Numbered from the stretch's first letter, positions 27,665 through 36,232 are shown. The stretch is DNA of 64,000 bases from Actinomadura chibensis NBRC 106107 (GCF_001552135.1 NZ_BCQP01000058.1:1-64000), one strand, 5' to 3'. Numbers and translations: made by a program. The notes: generated by a model not told the origin, from the sequence alone.

Positions 27665-29092
27665 ATGGGAGAGGCCGGTCAGCTCGACGCGCTTGAGCGG
27701 GCCGTCGAGGGGACCCTCGCCGAGGGGTCGTTCGAGTTCGACGGCGAGGAGGCGGTGCTCCGCATCGATGGGTCGTTCGTCGTCACGACGGGCTGGTTCC
27801 TGTCCCTCGGCGTGGGCGGCGTCGCGTCGCTGCTCGGCGGGGCCGTCATGTCGCTCACCGGGCTGCAGGACGAGGCCCGCTGGGTGCTCGGCCCGGGCGC
27901 GGCCCTGATCGCCGTCTCCCTCGGCTACTTCGTGCTCCTGCGCTTCACCCCGCTGCACGGCCTGTGGCCCGACCTCGAACTGCGGTTCGCCGAACGGACG
28001 CTCGTGCACCGGCGGACCCGCATCCCGTTCCGCGACCTGCGCCCCGAACACCTCGTGTGGAAGAACGGGCGCTTCTTCCGGCGGCTGTACGTCCGGCATC
28101 CGTCGCTGCGCAAGCAGCTCGCCGGGTTCTTCGACAGCGAGCGGCGGCAGGCCGCCGAGTTCCAGCGGCGGCTCTGGGAGCTGATCTCCGCGCCGGACCT
28201 GCCCGGCGTCCTCGCCCACGGCGGCGGCCTCACCCCCGTGCAGCGCTGGATCGTCGCGGCGGGCGCGCCCTACGCCGCGATCAACGGGTTCCGGATCGAC
28301 CGGCTCGGCGCCGCGCCCGGCGCGGACGCCGCCACCGCCGACCGCCGCGCCGCGCAGGAACTCCTCCACGACCCGTGGGGCGCCTACGACCTCGAACAGC
28401 TCCTCGGCGCGGTCAACTGGCTCGTCCAGGACGGGCACCGCGCCGACTTCGCCCACGACGCGCACCTCGCCGCGCGTCCGCCCGCCGCGCAGGAGGAGTA
28501 CGGGACGCTGCTCCGCGAGGTCGACGGCCTTATCGCGGGCGACCGGCTCGAACCGCCGTTCGTGGAACGGCTCATCGAACTGGTCCGCGTCCGGTACGGG
28601 GACGAGGGCGGGTCGTACGCCCGGCTCGTCCCGAAGCTGCTGCGCGACGAGCCCGGCGCCGACGCCAGCGAGGAGGGCGCGGAGCTCGCGCAGTTCCTCC
28701 ACCAGCTCTTCAACGACCGCAACCACGCCGCCGAGGAGCTGCACCGCCTGAAGGCCCTCGCCGACCCGGAGCTGCGCGCCAACGTCGGACGGTTCCTCAT
28801 CTGGGACTACGGCCGCGCGCTGATGCTCTACCGCTGGGGCTACATGGTCGGCTGGCTGACGGAGGAATACTGCTGGGAGCGCATGCTGCCGCTGGCCCTC
28901 GACATCCAGCGGCGCTACAAGTCCTGGCAGGACATGGCGACCTGCTACCTCCAGGGACGCCGGCTCTGGTCGGGCGGCGGCGGGAAGACGCAGGGCGAGT
29001 ACGAACACCTCATCCACGAACTGTCGACCGAGCCGCACAGCCCGTGGAACCTCGTCCCGTGGGAACTCGACCTCACCCGCGACTGGACGTGA
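27665..29092 (+). CDS. DUF1266-domain membrane protein
   Basis: 475 residues. Two membrane helices near residues 40-95 follow a short acidic N-terminus. The C-terminal ~200 residues form a DUF1266 domain, with FLIWDYGRALMLYRWGYMVG then WLTEEYCWERMLPLA and SWQDMATCYLQGRRLW, the conserved Trp/Asp/Arg/Gly pattern. The family has no proven function and is frequent beside polymorphic toxin and T7SS genes. It is convergent with the 155-residue gene, 15 bp away. Confidence 0.78.
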   Translation: MGEAGQLDALERAVEGTLAEGSFEFDGEEAVLRIDGSFVVTTGWFLSLGVGGVASLLGGAVMSLTGLQDEARWVLGPGAALIAVSLGYFVLLRFTPLHGLWPDLELRFAERTLVHRRTRIPFRDLRPEHLVWKNGRFFRRLYVRHPSLRKQLAGFFDSERRQAAEFQRRLWELISAPDLPGVLAHGGGLTPVQRWIVAAGAPYAAINGFRIDRLGAAPGADAATADRRAAQELLHDPWGAYDLEQLLGAVNWLVQDGHRADFAHDAHLAARPPAAQEEYGTLLREVDGLIAGDRLEPPFVERLIELVRVRYGDEGGSYARLVPKLLRDEPGADASEEGAELAQFLHQLFNDRNHAAEELHRLKALADPELRANVGRFLIWDYGRALMLYRWGYMVGWLTEEYCWERMLPLALDIQRRYKSWQDMATCYLQGRRLWSGGGGKTQGEYEHLIHELSTEPHSPWNLVPWELDLTRDWT

Positions 29093-29107
29093 GCTCGGGG
29101 CCTTCGG

Positions 29108-29575
29108 CTAGCCGCCGATGACCCCGCCCTGGTAGGCGGCGCCGTCCTGGCCGGGCGCCTGCGCGGCGGACCCGCCGCCGCCCTGCCCGGACGCCTTCCA
29201 GCTCCGCGCCGGGGCCTCGCTCGCGCCGTCCGGGTAGACCGTTCCCCCGGCCCAGTGGACGAGGGAGTCGGCGAACCGGCGCGCCACCCGCACCGCGTCC
29301 GGCATGTCGCCGACGGCGCGGACGTCCACCCACCAGACGGGGACCGCCACCCGGTCGGCGAAGTCGGCGCCGAGCAGCCGCCGGATCTCGCTCCGCGCGG
29401 ACACCTGCACCGCGTCCTCGATGGAGACGAGCAGCCGGCCCTCGGCGTCGTAGAGCAGGGTCGGGTCCGGCTCCCCGCCGCGCAGCTCCAGCGGCTCGCC
29501 GAGGGCGATCAGACCGTCCGCCACGGCGTGCACGTCCGGACGGCGGCGCACCAGCGCCACCAGGTCACTGCTCAT
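29108..29575 (-). CDS. Small hypothetical protein with Gly/Gln-rich tail
   Basis: 155 residues. An alpha/beta domain of about 110 residues (LLYDAEGRLLVSIEDAVQV; VAVPVWWVDVRA) is followed by a low-complexity Gly/Gln/Ala tail. There is no signal or membrane helix. The ATG at 29575 is preceded by GGGGTGA. The position between T7SS-associated genes suggests an accessory cytoplasmic role. No family recognised. Confidence 0.6.
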   Translation of the reverse strand: MSSDLVALVRRRPDVHAVADGLIALGEPLELRGGEPDPTLLYDAEGRLLVSIEDAVQVSARSEIRRLLGADFADRVAVPVWWVDVRAVGDMPDAVRVARRFADSLVHWAGGTVYPDGASEAPARSWKASGQGGGGSAAQAPGQDGAAYQGGVIGG

Positions 29576-29822
29576 CGGGTCACCCCATCGGGCGGACTGA
29601 GCGGGCCGTCGCCGCGCGCCGCGGCCGGCCGCCGGCTTGAGTCGGACACCTGCCTCCCCTCTCCAGCGCAACCCTATGAGACATCCGGACGCCCCGCCGC
29701 CCCCGCCGGGCACGTACATCCGGAGTCATACCTACCATCCCTCGTGAAATTGGGAACTTCCGCCCGCTAATCTGGTGCGATCCGCGAACCGTCCCCCGCA
29801 TGGACACAAGCACGGAGCGCTC

Positions 29823-30629
29823 ATGAGTTCCCCCCAATGGCCCGGCCAGCCCCCGGGCGGCCCGTTTCCGCCGCCCCCGCCGCCGGGCCCGCCGCTGCCG
29901 CCCGGCGGCCCCGGCTTCCCGCCTCCGCACCGAGGAGGCGGCGGCGGCGCGCTCGTCCCGCTGCTGATCATCGGTGTGGTGGTGGTACTCGCGTTCATCG
30001 GCATCGGCGCGTTCGTCATCCTCAACACCGGTGACCACGACTCCCACCGGACGTCCGCGTACCCGAGCTACACGCCGTACAGCCCGTCCTACACTCCCTA
30101 CTCACCCGAGTCGACGCCGTCGTCCTCGCCGTCCAGCGGGACGTCGTCCGACCCGGCCTCCATCCTGGGCCCGACCATCCGGACGGCGAAGGGCAACACC
30201 TTCACCCGCGCGGGCACGCGCACCGCGTCCTGCACCAGCCGCGCCAACGCCAAACTGCAGACCGCCCTGCGCGTGAACCCGTGCGTCGGCGAGATGTACT
30301 CGGCGGTGTACGCGAACCCGACCAAGAACATCATCACGTCGGTGTCGATCGCGAAGTTCGCCAGCCCGTCGGCGGCGAGCAGCGTCAGCAACGTCACGAA
30401 CACCGAGGGGTGGCCGCTGCTGCTCACCCCGTCCGACGCGAGCGGGCTGCCGCAGCCGCGCCCCGACCCCGCCTACTGGACGCGGTCCTGGTCGCAGGGC
30501 TCGTCCGTCGTCTACGCCCAGTCGTACTGGTCGAACGGCGGTCCGACCGGCGGCCGCACCGGCAGCGTCTTCGCCACGGCGGGCGAACTCGGCGTCGAGA
30601 TCACCAACACTCTGATCTGGTCGAACTGA
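29823..30629 (+). CDS. Pro-rich single-pass membrane protein with small ectodomain
   Basis: 268 residues. A Pro/Gly-rich cytoplasmic N-terminus (PPPPPGPPLPPGGPG) and one membrane helix (about 44-67; LVPLLIIGVVVVLAFIGIGAF) precede a Ser/Thr/Tyr/Pro linker with repeated Y-T/S-P-Y-S-P units. An ectodomain of about 150 residues follows with two Cys that could pair. The ATG at 29823 is preceded by GGAG; an upstream ATG at 29775 has none. A cell-surface or sensor role is likely from topology only. Divergent from the 155-residue gene across 247 bp. Confidence 0.7.
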   Translation: MSSPQWPGQPPGGPFPPPPPPGPPLPPGGPGFPPPHRGGGGGALVPLLIIGVVVVLAFIGIGAFVILNTGDHDSHRTSAYPSYTPYSPSYTPYSPESTPSSSPSSGTSSDPASILGPTIRTAKGNTFTRAGTRTASCTSRANAKLQTALRVNPCVGEMYSAVYANPTKNIITSVSIAKFASPSAASSVSNVTNTEGWPLLLTPSDASGLPQPRPDPAYWTRSWSQGSSVVYAQSYWSNGGPTGGRTGSVFATAGELGVEITNTLIWSN

Positions 30630-30645
30630 CCCGCTGACCCTCTAC

Positions 30646-30685
30646 CGGCCGGAGCGCCCGCGTCCCAACGCCCGCGCTCCGGCCG
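30646..30685. terminator. Bidirectional hairpin terminator between convergent genes
   Basis: Perfect 11-bp inverted repeat CGGCCGGAGCG / CGCTCCGGCCG with an 18-base loop, followed on the plus strand by TCCCTTT. It lies in the 89-bp gap between the convergent genes ending at 30629 and 30719. Confidence 0.75.
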
Positions 30686-30718
30686 TCCCTTTCCCCCGCC
30701 TCCGCTCCGCCGCTCCGC

Positions 30719-32380
30719 TCAGCGGGCGCCGGGGGCGACGTCGCCGAGCGAACGCGCGAACGCCTCGTAGGCGATACGGCTGACGGCCGCGTGGGTGGCC
30801 TCGCCCAGCCGGGAGAAGTCGACGGCCGCGCCGGTCGCGATCTGCCGGTCGTAGGGGACGTGCACGACCGGCGTCCCCCACGCGGTCAGCATCTGCGCGG
30901 CCCGGGCGAGGTCGGCGCCGACCTGGGGGGCGTGCGAGACCATCGCGATGACCGTCCGCGCCAGCAGGCCGCGCTGCGCGCCCTGCGAGAACCACTCCAG
31001 GGCCCCGCGCGCGCTCAGCGCACCGTCGACCGTCCCGGGGGTGACCAGCACGACGCTGTGCGACTGGCCGAGGAGCGAGCGGTGTAGATCTGTGAGGATG
31101 CCCGCGCTGCAGTCCGTGATGGCGGCCGAGATGTACCGGCTCACCGTGGTGAACGCCGCCTGGTACGTGTCGAAGGTGAACTCACCGGTGATCCGGCCGC
31201 CGCGGGTCGCGGCGAGGACCCACAGCCCCTCCCTGGTCTGCTTCAGGTACTGCGCGGCCTCCTCGAACGTCCGCGGCTGCTGCGCGGCGAGGTCGAACAG
31301 CGACAGCTCGGACCGGACGCCGAGCCGCAGCGGCAGCGACCCGAGCTCCGCGTCGGCGTCGATGGCGAGGACCCGGTCGGGACGGTGCCGGGCCAGCTCC
31401 GTCGCCAGCAGCGCGGCCATCGTCGTCTTCCCGGCGCCGCCGCGGACGCTGACCACCGTGATCTGCCGGAACCCGCCGACCGGACGGCGCAGGTACTCCG
31501 CGATCTCGGCCTGCGTCCTGATCTGCCCGGACGCGCCGACCGCCTTGCGGACACCGCGTCCCATCCGGCGCACGAACGCGTCGCCGTGCTGGTTCTTCCG
31601 AACGAACTCGTCCGCCGTGGGCACCGCGCCATGCTGGTGTTGCTGCTGCGGCGGTGCGGGCGGCGGGACCGGCTGCCCAGGCGTCTGGACGGGCGGCGGC
31701 GCGGGATGCCCGCCGGACGCGTCACGCTCCTGCTCCTCGGCTCCGGGAGCCTGCGGGAGCCCGGGGGCCTGCGGTGCGCCGCCCCCGACCGGGGTGATCG
31801 CCGCCTCCCAACTGAACTCCTCGTTGACCAGCGGGACCTCGGGCTCGGCGGCCTGCTGCTGCGGCTGCTGCGCCACGGGCTCGGCGGCCTGCTGCTCCAA
31901 CGGCGGCCGCTCCGGCGTCGCGGGCGGTGCGGGCTCGGGCGGGCTCGGCTGCGGCGCGTCCGGAAACGGGTCGTACGACGCCGGCTGAGCGGCCTCCGCA
32001 GGCGCCTGCTGCGGCGGATCAGGAAACGGGTCATAGGACGCCGGCTGAGCGGCCTCCGCAGGCGCCTGCTGCGGCGGATCAGGAAACGGTTCGTACGGCT
32101 GCGGCGGCCCCGGTGGCTCCGCCTGCTCGACCTGCTCGGCCTGCGCCGCCTGCGCGGTCGGCTGCGGCGCCACGGGCGCGGCCGGAGGCGCCGCGAGAGG
32201 CTCCGGATCCCGCGCACCGGCGGGGGCCGCCGAGGGCTCCTGCCGGGCACTCCGCTGAGCCGCCTCCGCCCCCCATCCGGCGTCCGCCGGACGGGCCGCC
32301 GCCGACCCGAACGTCGCGAAGCCGCGCTGGGACGCGCCGAGTTCGCGCAACACGCCAAGCTGCCAACCCGAGTCCGGCAC
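30719..32380 (-). CDS. EspI-like ParA/MinD-family ATPase with Pro-rich N-terminus
   Basis: 553 residues. The first ~250 residues are Pro/Ala/Gln-rich with SYDPFPDPPQQAPAEAAQP repeats. The C-terminal half is a ParA/MinD-type ATPase with a deviant Walker A RGGAGKTT (about 313-320), VLAIDADAELGSLPLRLG and ILTDLHRS. EspI proteins of ESX-1 have this layout and are thought to tune secretion to ATP level. Its position downstream of mycosin A supports a T7SS role. The GTG start at 32380 has GAGGAGG four bases away. Chromosome partitioning is unlikely given the context and the missing ParB. Confidence 0.78.
   Translation of the reverse strand: MPDSGWQLGVLRELGASQRGFATFGSAAARPADAGWGAEAAQRSARQEPSAAPAGARDPEPLAAPPAAPVAPQPTAQAAQAEQVEQAEPPGPPQPYEPFPDPPQQAPAEAAQPASYDPFPDPPQQAPAEAAQPASYDPFPDAPQPSPPEPAPPATPERPPLEQQAAEPVAQQPQQQAAEPEVPLVNEEFSWEAAITPVGGGAPQAPGLPQAPGAEEQERDASGGHPAPPPVQTPGQPVPPPAPPQQQHQHGAVPTADEFVRKNQHGDAFVRRMGRGVRKAVGASGQIRTQAEIAEYLRRPVGGFRQITVVSVRGGAGKTTMAALLATELARHRPDRVLAIDADAELGSLPLRLGVRSELSLFDLAAQQPRTFEEAAQYLKQTREGLWVLAATRGGRITGEFTFDTYQAAFTTVSRYISAAITDCSAGILTDLHRSLLGQSHSVVLVTPGTVDGALSARGALEWFSQGAQRGLLARTVIAMVSHAPQVGADLARAAQMLTAWGTPVVHVPYDRQIATGAAVDFSRLGEATHAAVSRIAYEAFARSLGDVAPGAR
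31962..32092 (-). repeat. 60-bp tandem repeat inside the EspI-like gene
   Basis: Two nearly identical 60-bp units starting at 31962 and 32022, with an 11-base start of a third at 32082. Together they encode the PFPDPPQQAPAEAAQPASYD repeat. Only a few substitutions separate the units, which indicates recent duplication. Confidence 0.85.
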
Positions 32381-32622
32381 CCGCCCTCCTCTCGTCCCGG
32401 TGCCAGCCTAGGGGCTCCGGGGCCCCGACCGAACGCCCGCTCCAGCCCCTGAGACCCCCGCCTGAGCGGTGACGGGGATCTCAGGGAGACCTCAGGAACT
32501 CCCACCCGGTTTGTTCGAGTCAGGCATGTCATAGCCCAGCCAGCGCACACGCGCAACGACCTCGCCCGCCACCTCCGTCTAGCCGGAGCCCAACACCCAG
32601 CCACGGCCACTCAAAGAAGGAA

Positions 32623-33876
32623 CTACTGCGGAGGCCGGGAACCCCCCGACCCGTCCGGCGGCACAAAAGGCGGCCCACCCTGCTGAGGCCCGCCAGCAGA
32701 CGCCACCCGCCCGGCCCGCCTCCTCCCCCGCACCACCACGAAGACGACGAACCCCACCCCGAGCATCCCGGCCACAACAACCCCGCCAATGAGCACCCAC
32801 GTATTCCGCGCCGCCTGATCGTCGCTGTCGTCCGCTCTCTTCCCGGACCACTTGCCTGGAGTCACCGCGGCTGGCAGCCCGTTCGTCTTCACCCATTCGT
32901 CGTAGGCGGCGAAGACCGGATTGGGCGCGGACTTGGGAACGTCGGCGGTCAGCGCGGCACGCGGAATGACGACCCCGTAGCCGGTCCTGTCGTCCTTGCC
33001 GGGAGGGCCCGCGTCCTCGGTCGTATTGATGATGCGCTGGACCACTTCGCGAGCCGACATCCGCGGGAACCTCGACCGGATGAGGGCGGCGACCGCGGAG
33101 GTCAACGCCGTCGCCTGGCTCGTCCCGACGCGGTTCGTGGCCACCCGACCATCGGCGTTGAGCGTGTTGACGGCGTAGCCGGGCGCCGCCACCGCTACAT
33201 AGGGCTGGCGCTCGCTGCCCGCCCACGGAGTTCTCTGGAGGTTGACCGCCCCGACCGCAAGGGCGCCCGCGCAGTTCGCGGGCTCCATCGACTCATTGTC
33301 CCCGGCACCGTTGTTACCGGCGCCCGCGACGACGACGACATCCCGCTGCAGCGCGTAGGAAATCGCCTGCTGGACTTCCGGACGGCATCCCCGAACAGCG
33401 GCGAACGCCTGGGAAATACTGATCACTTCGGCACCGTGATCAGCGGCGTAGCGGATCGCCTTGTCCCACACGGTGAGGTTCGATTTCACCGACATGATCT
33501 TCGCATCGGGAGCGACGCCCACGTATCCGGTGCCGGTTCCCTGCGCGGCGATCAGACCGGCCATCCCCGTGCCGTGCGAGGCGTCCACATCCGATGTGGG
33601 TCCGATCTGGCCATCGCCGCTGCCCGTCAACGCGTCGGTTCCGGGGACCACGACTCCCTGGAGATCAAGAATCCGTCCATTAACCCCATTGTCGACTAAG
33701 GCGACGGTGACCCCTTTCCCCGTACTTACCGACCAGACTTTCTTCTCCACCGCCCAAGCCGAAAACCACCACTGGTCTTCGCGCCCTCTGGGAGCCGCGC
33801 CGACTGGCATCGCCGTGGTCAGAACCAGGGCCGAACTGGCGGTCATCGCGGCAAACAGTCGCGCCATCCGTCGCAT
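32623..33876 (-). CDS. mycP: Mycosin (MycP) subtilisin-like protease, module copy A
   Basis: 417 residues. Signal peptide (about 1-28, cleavage near PVGAA-PR), subtilisin domain with Asp62 (VALVDNGVNG), His101 (ASHGTGMAG), oxyanion Asn188 (AGAGNNG) and Ser253 (GTSQATALTS), then a C-terminal membrane helix and a Pro-rich cytoplasmic tail. All catalytic residues are present, although Asp is followed by Asn instead of the usual Thr/Ser. Mycosins stabilise the ESX membrane complex and cleave some substrates. It aligns without gaps to copy B (36982-38346) over the first 260 residues. It lies downstream of the Gly-rich WXG protein of copy A. Confidence 0.9.
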   Translation of the reverse strand: MRRMARLFAAMTASSALVLTTAMPVGAAPRGREDQWWFSAWAVEKKVWSVSTGKGVTVALVDNGVNGRILDLQGVVVPGTDALTGSGDGQIGPTSDVDASHGTGMAGLIAAQGTGTGYVGVAPDAKIMSVKSNLTVWDKAIRYAADHGAEVISISQAFAAVRGCRPEVQQAISYALQRDVVVVAGAGNNGAGDNESMEPANCAGALAVGAVNLQRTPWAGSERQPYVAVAAPGYAVNTLNADGRVATNRVGTSQATALTSAVAALIRSRFPRMSAREVVQRIINTTEDAGPPGKDDRTGYGVVIPRAALTADVPKSAPNPVFAAYDEWVKTNGLPAAVTPGKWSGKRADDSDDQAARNTWVLIGGVVVAGMLGVGFVVFVVVRGRRRAGRVASAGGPQQGGPPFVPPDGSGGSRPPQ

Positions 33877-33902
33877 ATCGAAACCTCACTACAGAGGAAG
33901 AA

Positions 33903-33939
33903 GGCGTGAACGTCACGATGAAATCGATTCGCTCACGCC
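33903..33939 (-). promoter_or_regulatory. Hairpin between Gly-rich WXG gene and mycosin A
   Basis: Inverted repeat GGCGTGA...TCACGCC, extended by two more pairs after a mismatch. It lies 27 bp upstream of the mycosin start. The same element, in a stronger form, occupies the same place in copy B. It may partly terminate transcription or protect the RNA end. Confidence 0.5.
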
Positions 33940-33972
33940 GACTCCTACATCGTCTCGTGACCGAACTCGGCG

Positions 33973-35118
33973 TCAGCCAATCACGGGCGGTGTGGTGTCG
34001 CCATCGTTTCCGCCCCACACGTCTTCGTCTTCGGTGAGCCAGGTGGTGCGCTCGTGTTCGTCCTCGCCATTTCCGCCGCCGCCACGGCCACCGCCCATGG
34101 GAGCGCCCATGCCACCACGTCCCGACAAACCGGCCTTGCCGAGACCTCGACCGCCGCCGACACCGCCCCGGCCCGCGCTGGTGGAACCGGAACCGAGCAG
34201 ACCGCCGGGAACGCCACCGGCCATCCCACCGGCACCGCCGCCGGGAATGCCACCGCCGCCAGGAAGCCCGCCTCCGGGCAGGCCGCCCTTGCCGAACGGG
34301 TCGACGCCACCGCCGCCGGGAAGTCCGGCGAGGTCACTGCCGCCGCCACCGCCGATTCCACTGGGAAGGCCACCACCGCCTGGGATGCCGCCCGGCATGC
34401 CGCCGCCTCCACCAGCGGGGATGCCTCCAGGACCACCGCCCGGGACCCCTCCCCCACCGCCGGGGAGGCCACCACCGGGGACGCCGTCTCCAGGGGGAGT
34501 GTTCGGTGGAAGCCCACCTGAGACCTGGGACTGCGGAAGCTCGACATCGAGTTGCGTCGGCATGGCGGCATTGGCCTCGCGGGCATGGTCACTCAGGCGC
34601 TGGACGTATTCGACGGCGGCCTTGGACTCCGTGTGTTTGATCAGCCCTAAGGCTTCGCCTTTGCTCAGCCCAATCAAGCCACCAACCGGGCCGCCCAGGA
34701 GAGTACCTCCGGTGACGATCCCCGCCTGATCCCAGGTGAGTCCCTTGAAGAAACCTTCCTTGGGAAGATGCTCCTTGTACCAGTCCAACTTCTCGCCGTG
34801 CTCGGTCAGGACCCAGGCCGTCCTACCGGAGACCTGGTAGATGTTCTCGGCGCTCCGCTGCAGCTTCCGCATCTGCGTGATGGTGGCGTCCGCGTCGTCG
34901 CCGTTCCAGACGGCGGCCAATGCGGACGACTGGGTACGGAGGGCGCCCGCAATGCTCTCGAACCTGTTGGAGACGTTCCTGAACACGCGTCCGGCCTTGA
35001 TCACTCTCTCGGGGTTGATGCCCGCGAAGAGTTGATGCATGGCGTCCATGTCGCCGGACCATTGCTGGCCGTTATCCGTGTTGGAGCGGATGGGCACCTG
35101 GAACCGTTCGTCGCCCAT
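33973..35118 (-). CDS. Gly-rich WXG-domain T7SS substrate, module copy A
   Basis: 381 residues. The helical N-terminal domain contains a WNG turn (ALAAVWNGDDAD) that fits WXG100, then an amphipathic or hydrophobic stretch (IVTGGTLLGGPVGGLIGL). A long Gly/Pro/Leu low-complexity region follows. The tail is conserved and acidic: ERTTWLTEDEDVWGGNDGDT, ending in PPVIG. It is a paralogue of 38444-39658. The layout (helical WXG/PPE-like head, Gly-rich middle) recalls EspB or PPE substrates. The ATG lies two bases after the stop of the preceding gene. Confidence 0.75.
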   Translation of the reverse strand: MGDERFQVPIRSNTDNGQQWSGDMDAMHQLFAGINPERVIKAGRVFRNVSNRFESIAGALRTQSSALAAVWNGDDADATITQMRKLQRSAENIYQVSGRTAWVLTEHGEKLDWYKEHLPKEGFFKGLTWDQAGIVTGGTLLGGPVGGLIGLSKGEALGLIKHTESKAAVEYVQRLSDHAREANAAMPTQLDVELPQSQVSGGLPPNTPPGDGVPGGGLPGGGGGVPGGGPGGIPAGGGGGMPGGIPGGGGLPSGIGGGGGSDLAGLPGGGGVDPFGKGGLPGGGLPGGGGIPGGGAGGMAGGVPGGLLGSGSTSAGRGGVGGGRGLGKAGLSGRGGMGAPMGGGRGGGGNGEDEHERTTWLTEDEDVWGGNDGDTTPPVIG

Positions 35119-35120
35119 GC

Positions 35121-35501
35121 TCAGTTCCCGCCCCATTCCGGTGCGTCTCGCCGCCCCAGTTTCGCGCCACCACTCGAAATCGTCCCGTAGATGGCGGTGC
35201 TGTTCGTCTGTTCCTTCTCGTCATGGTTCGCGACCATGCGCTCTAGAGCTGCGATCAGCTTGTCGTAGCTGCTGAGGAAGGCCTGGTACTGACCCGAGAT
35301 CTGTGTGTACGCCGCACTGGTGGACGCGCCCAAGACCTGACCGGCCGGATACATTCCGAGGTCGTGCATGGTGATGTTGCCGTTCTGCTGGAGGTCGAAA
35401 GTGCTTCCATCACCGCTTTCGAATTTCTCGCGCTCGACCTTCAAGGCCCGGATGATCTTCCTGACCTCGTCGCGGTCGATCTCGCTCTTCTGATGACCCA
35501 T
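35121..35501 (-). CDS. Small PE-like helical protein, module copy A
   Basis: 126 residues, mostly helical with a short turn (DLGMYPAGQVLG) between two helices, as in PE/WXG proteins, but without a true WXG motif. The start (MGHQKSEID) and the whole length match the copy B protein (39684-40058). GGAGG precedes the ATG. It probably pairs with the Gly-rich WXG protein encoded immediately downstream, as PE pairs with PPE; that is inference. Confidence 0.7.
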   Translation of the reverse strand: MGHQKSEIDRDEVRKIIRALKVEREKFESGDGSTFDLQQNGNITMHDLGMYPAGQVLGASTSAAYTQISGQYQAFLSSYDKLIAALERMVANHDEKEQTNSTAIYGTISSGGAKLGRRDAPEWGGN

Positions 35502-35545
35502 GGGAGCCTCCGGCGGGCCGGGAGTCGCCCGCTACCCCGTCTCGG

Positions 35546-35611
35546 TCAGCCGATGCCGACGTTGGTCTTGACCGCGCCCCGCCCCGTGTGACTGGACGAC
35601 CGGATCACCTG
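35546..35611 (-). pseudogene. Remnant of an ESAT-6-like gene (C-terminal ~22 codons only)
   Basis: Minus-strand translation gives QVIRSSSHTGRGAVKTNVGI then G and a stop. This aligns with the end of the intact ESAT-6-like protein of copy B (QVIQSSSHTGQGTVKTNVGI then ISG, 40193-40483). The first ~75 codons, the start and the ribosome site are gone. The deletion joins directly onto the stop codon region of the esx gene at 35614. Short homology (about CAG) lies at the join. Not expected to be translated. Confidence 0.85.
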
Positions 35612-35613
35612 AC

Positions 35614-35928
35614 TCAGCCGTTCAGCAGTCCGGCGACCCGATTGACCGCCTCGGTCTGCTGCTGCTCACTGCCCTCGTAATTGATCTTCACCTGCACCAG
35701 CTTCTCGTGCAGGTTGTTCAGCACGTCCAGGACCTTGCCCAGCTCACCGTTGAACTCGTTGTACACCTTGGTGAACGCGCTCCCCGCCTCACCGATCCAC
35801 CGCCCGGAGAGGGCCGCCTGCTCGTGACCGAGATCAGCCTGGATCTTACGGAGGTCCTGCGCGGCCTCTTCGACCCGCTGGGCCGCCTGGGCCATTTCCC
35901 CTCTGTCGACCGAAGACTTCTGGCTCAT
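35614..35928 (-). CDS. WXG100 secretion protein EsxA/B-like, module copy A
   Basis: 104 residues. Helix-turn-helix with the WXG turn in SGRWIGEAGSAF and a C-terminal secretion signal YxxxE (NYEGSE). DNA and protein appear identical to the copy at 40521-40835 over the full 315 bp. GGAAGGG lies upstream of the ATG. It would be exported by the EccC-driven T7SS as a helical-hairpin dimer. Its usual ESAT-6-like partner is deleted next door, so this copy must pair with itself or with partners from copy B. Confidence 0.92.
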   Translation of the reverse strand: MSQKSSVDRGEMAQAAQRVEEAAQDLRKIQADLGHEQAALSGRWIGEAGSAFTKVYNEFNGELGKVLDVLNNLHEKLVQVKINYEGSEQQQTEAVNRVAGLLNG

Positions 35929-36018
35929 CAGTCACCCTTCCCCGGCTTCTCGCTCGACGCGGTAACCCTGCCCAACACGACCGAAATGGTCGACTTGAGT
36001 ATCACCGTCAAGCTCGGC

Positions 36019-36092
36019 GCACATCCTCGTAAAGCGAGGTTACATGCCAGGATTGCCCGCTGCCGGAAATCTGACCTTACGGAAGGCCACAT
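36019..36092 (-). promoter_or_regulatory. Conserved upstream elements of esx copy A
   Basis: Two blocks shared with copy B at nearly the same spacing: GCACATCCTCGTAAAGC plus GTTAC (36019-36043) and TTACGGAAGGCCACAT (36077-36092). They lie about 90-165 bp upstream of the esx start in otherwise divergent DNA, inside the 551-bp gap 35929-36479. Probably the promoter or operator of the module. No known regulator site was recognised. Confidence 0.6.
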
Positions 36093-36150
36093 TGATCGAA
36101 TGGTGACCACCGAAGTCAGTGAGTCTTCGCCACGCGATCAATCCCCGCAA

Positions 36151-36232
36151 TCTCTGGAAAATTCCCCTTTCATCACTAATTGCGAGGCGCAGGCGTCCCT
36201 CGGTCGTGGAGGAATACGGAAATTTCCAGAGA
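36151..36232. repeat. Long inverted repeat in the 35929-36479 intergenic region
   Basis: Arms TCTCTGGAAAATTCC (36151-36165) and GGAAATTTCCAGAGA (36218-36232) match at 14 of 15 positions around a 52-base loop. The arms are AT-rich for this genome. No gene was found in the surrounding gap. Confidence 0.6.

Noticed and set aside
29750..29780. ECF-type promoter GGAAC upstream of the 268-residue gene
   Set aside because: The -10 half has no clear partner at the right spacing, so it is not listed as a promoter.
31962..32092. Possible CRISPR array from repeated 60-bp units
   Set aside because: Units are directly adjacent, in frame and coding, without unique spacers or cas genes.
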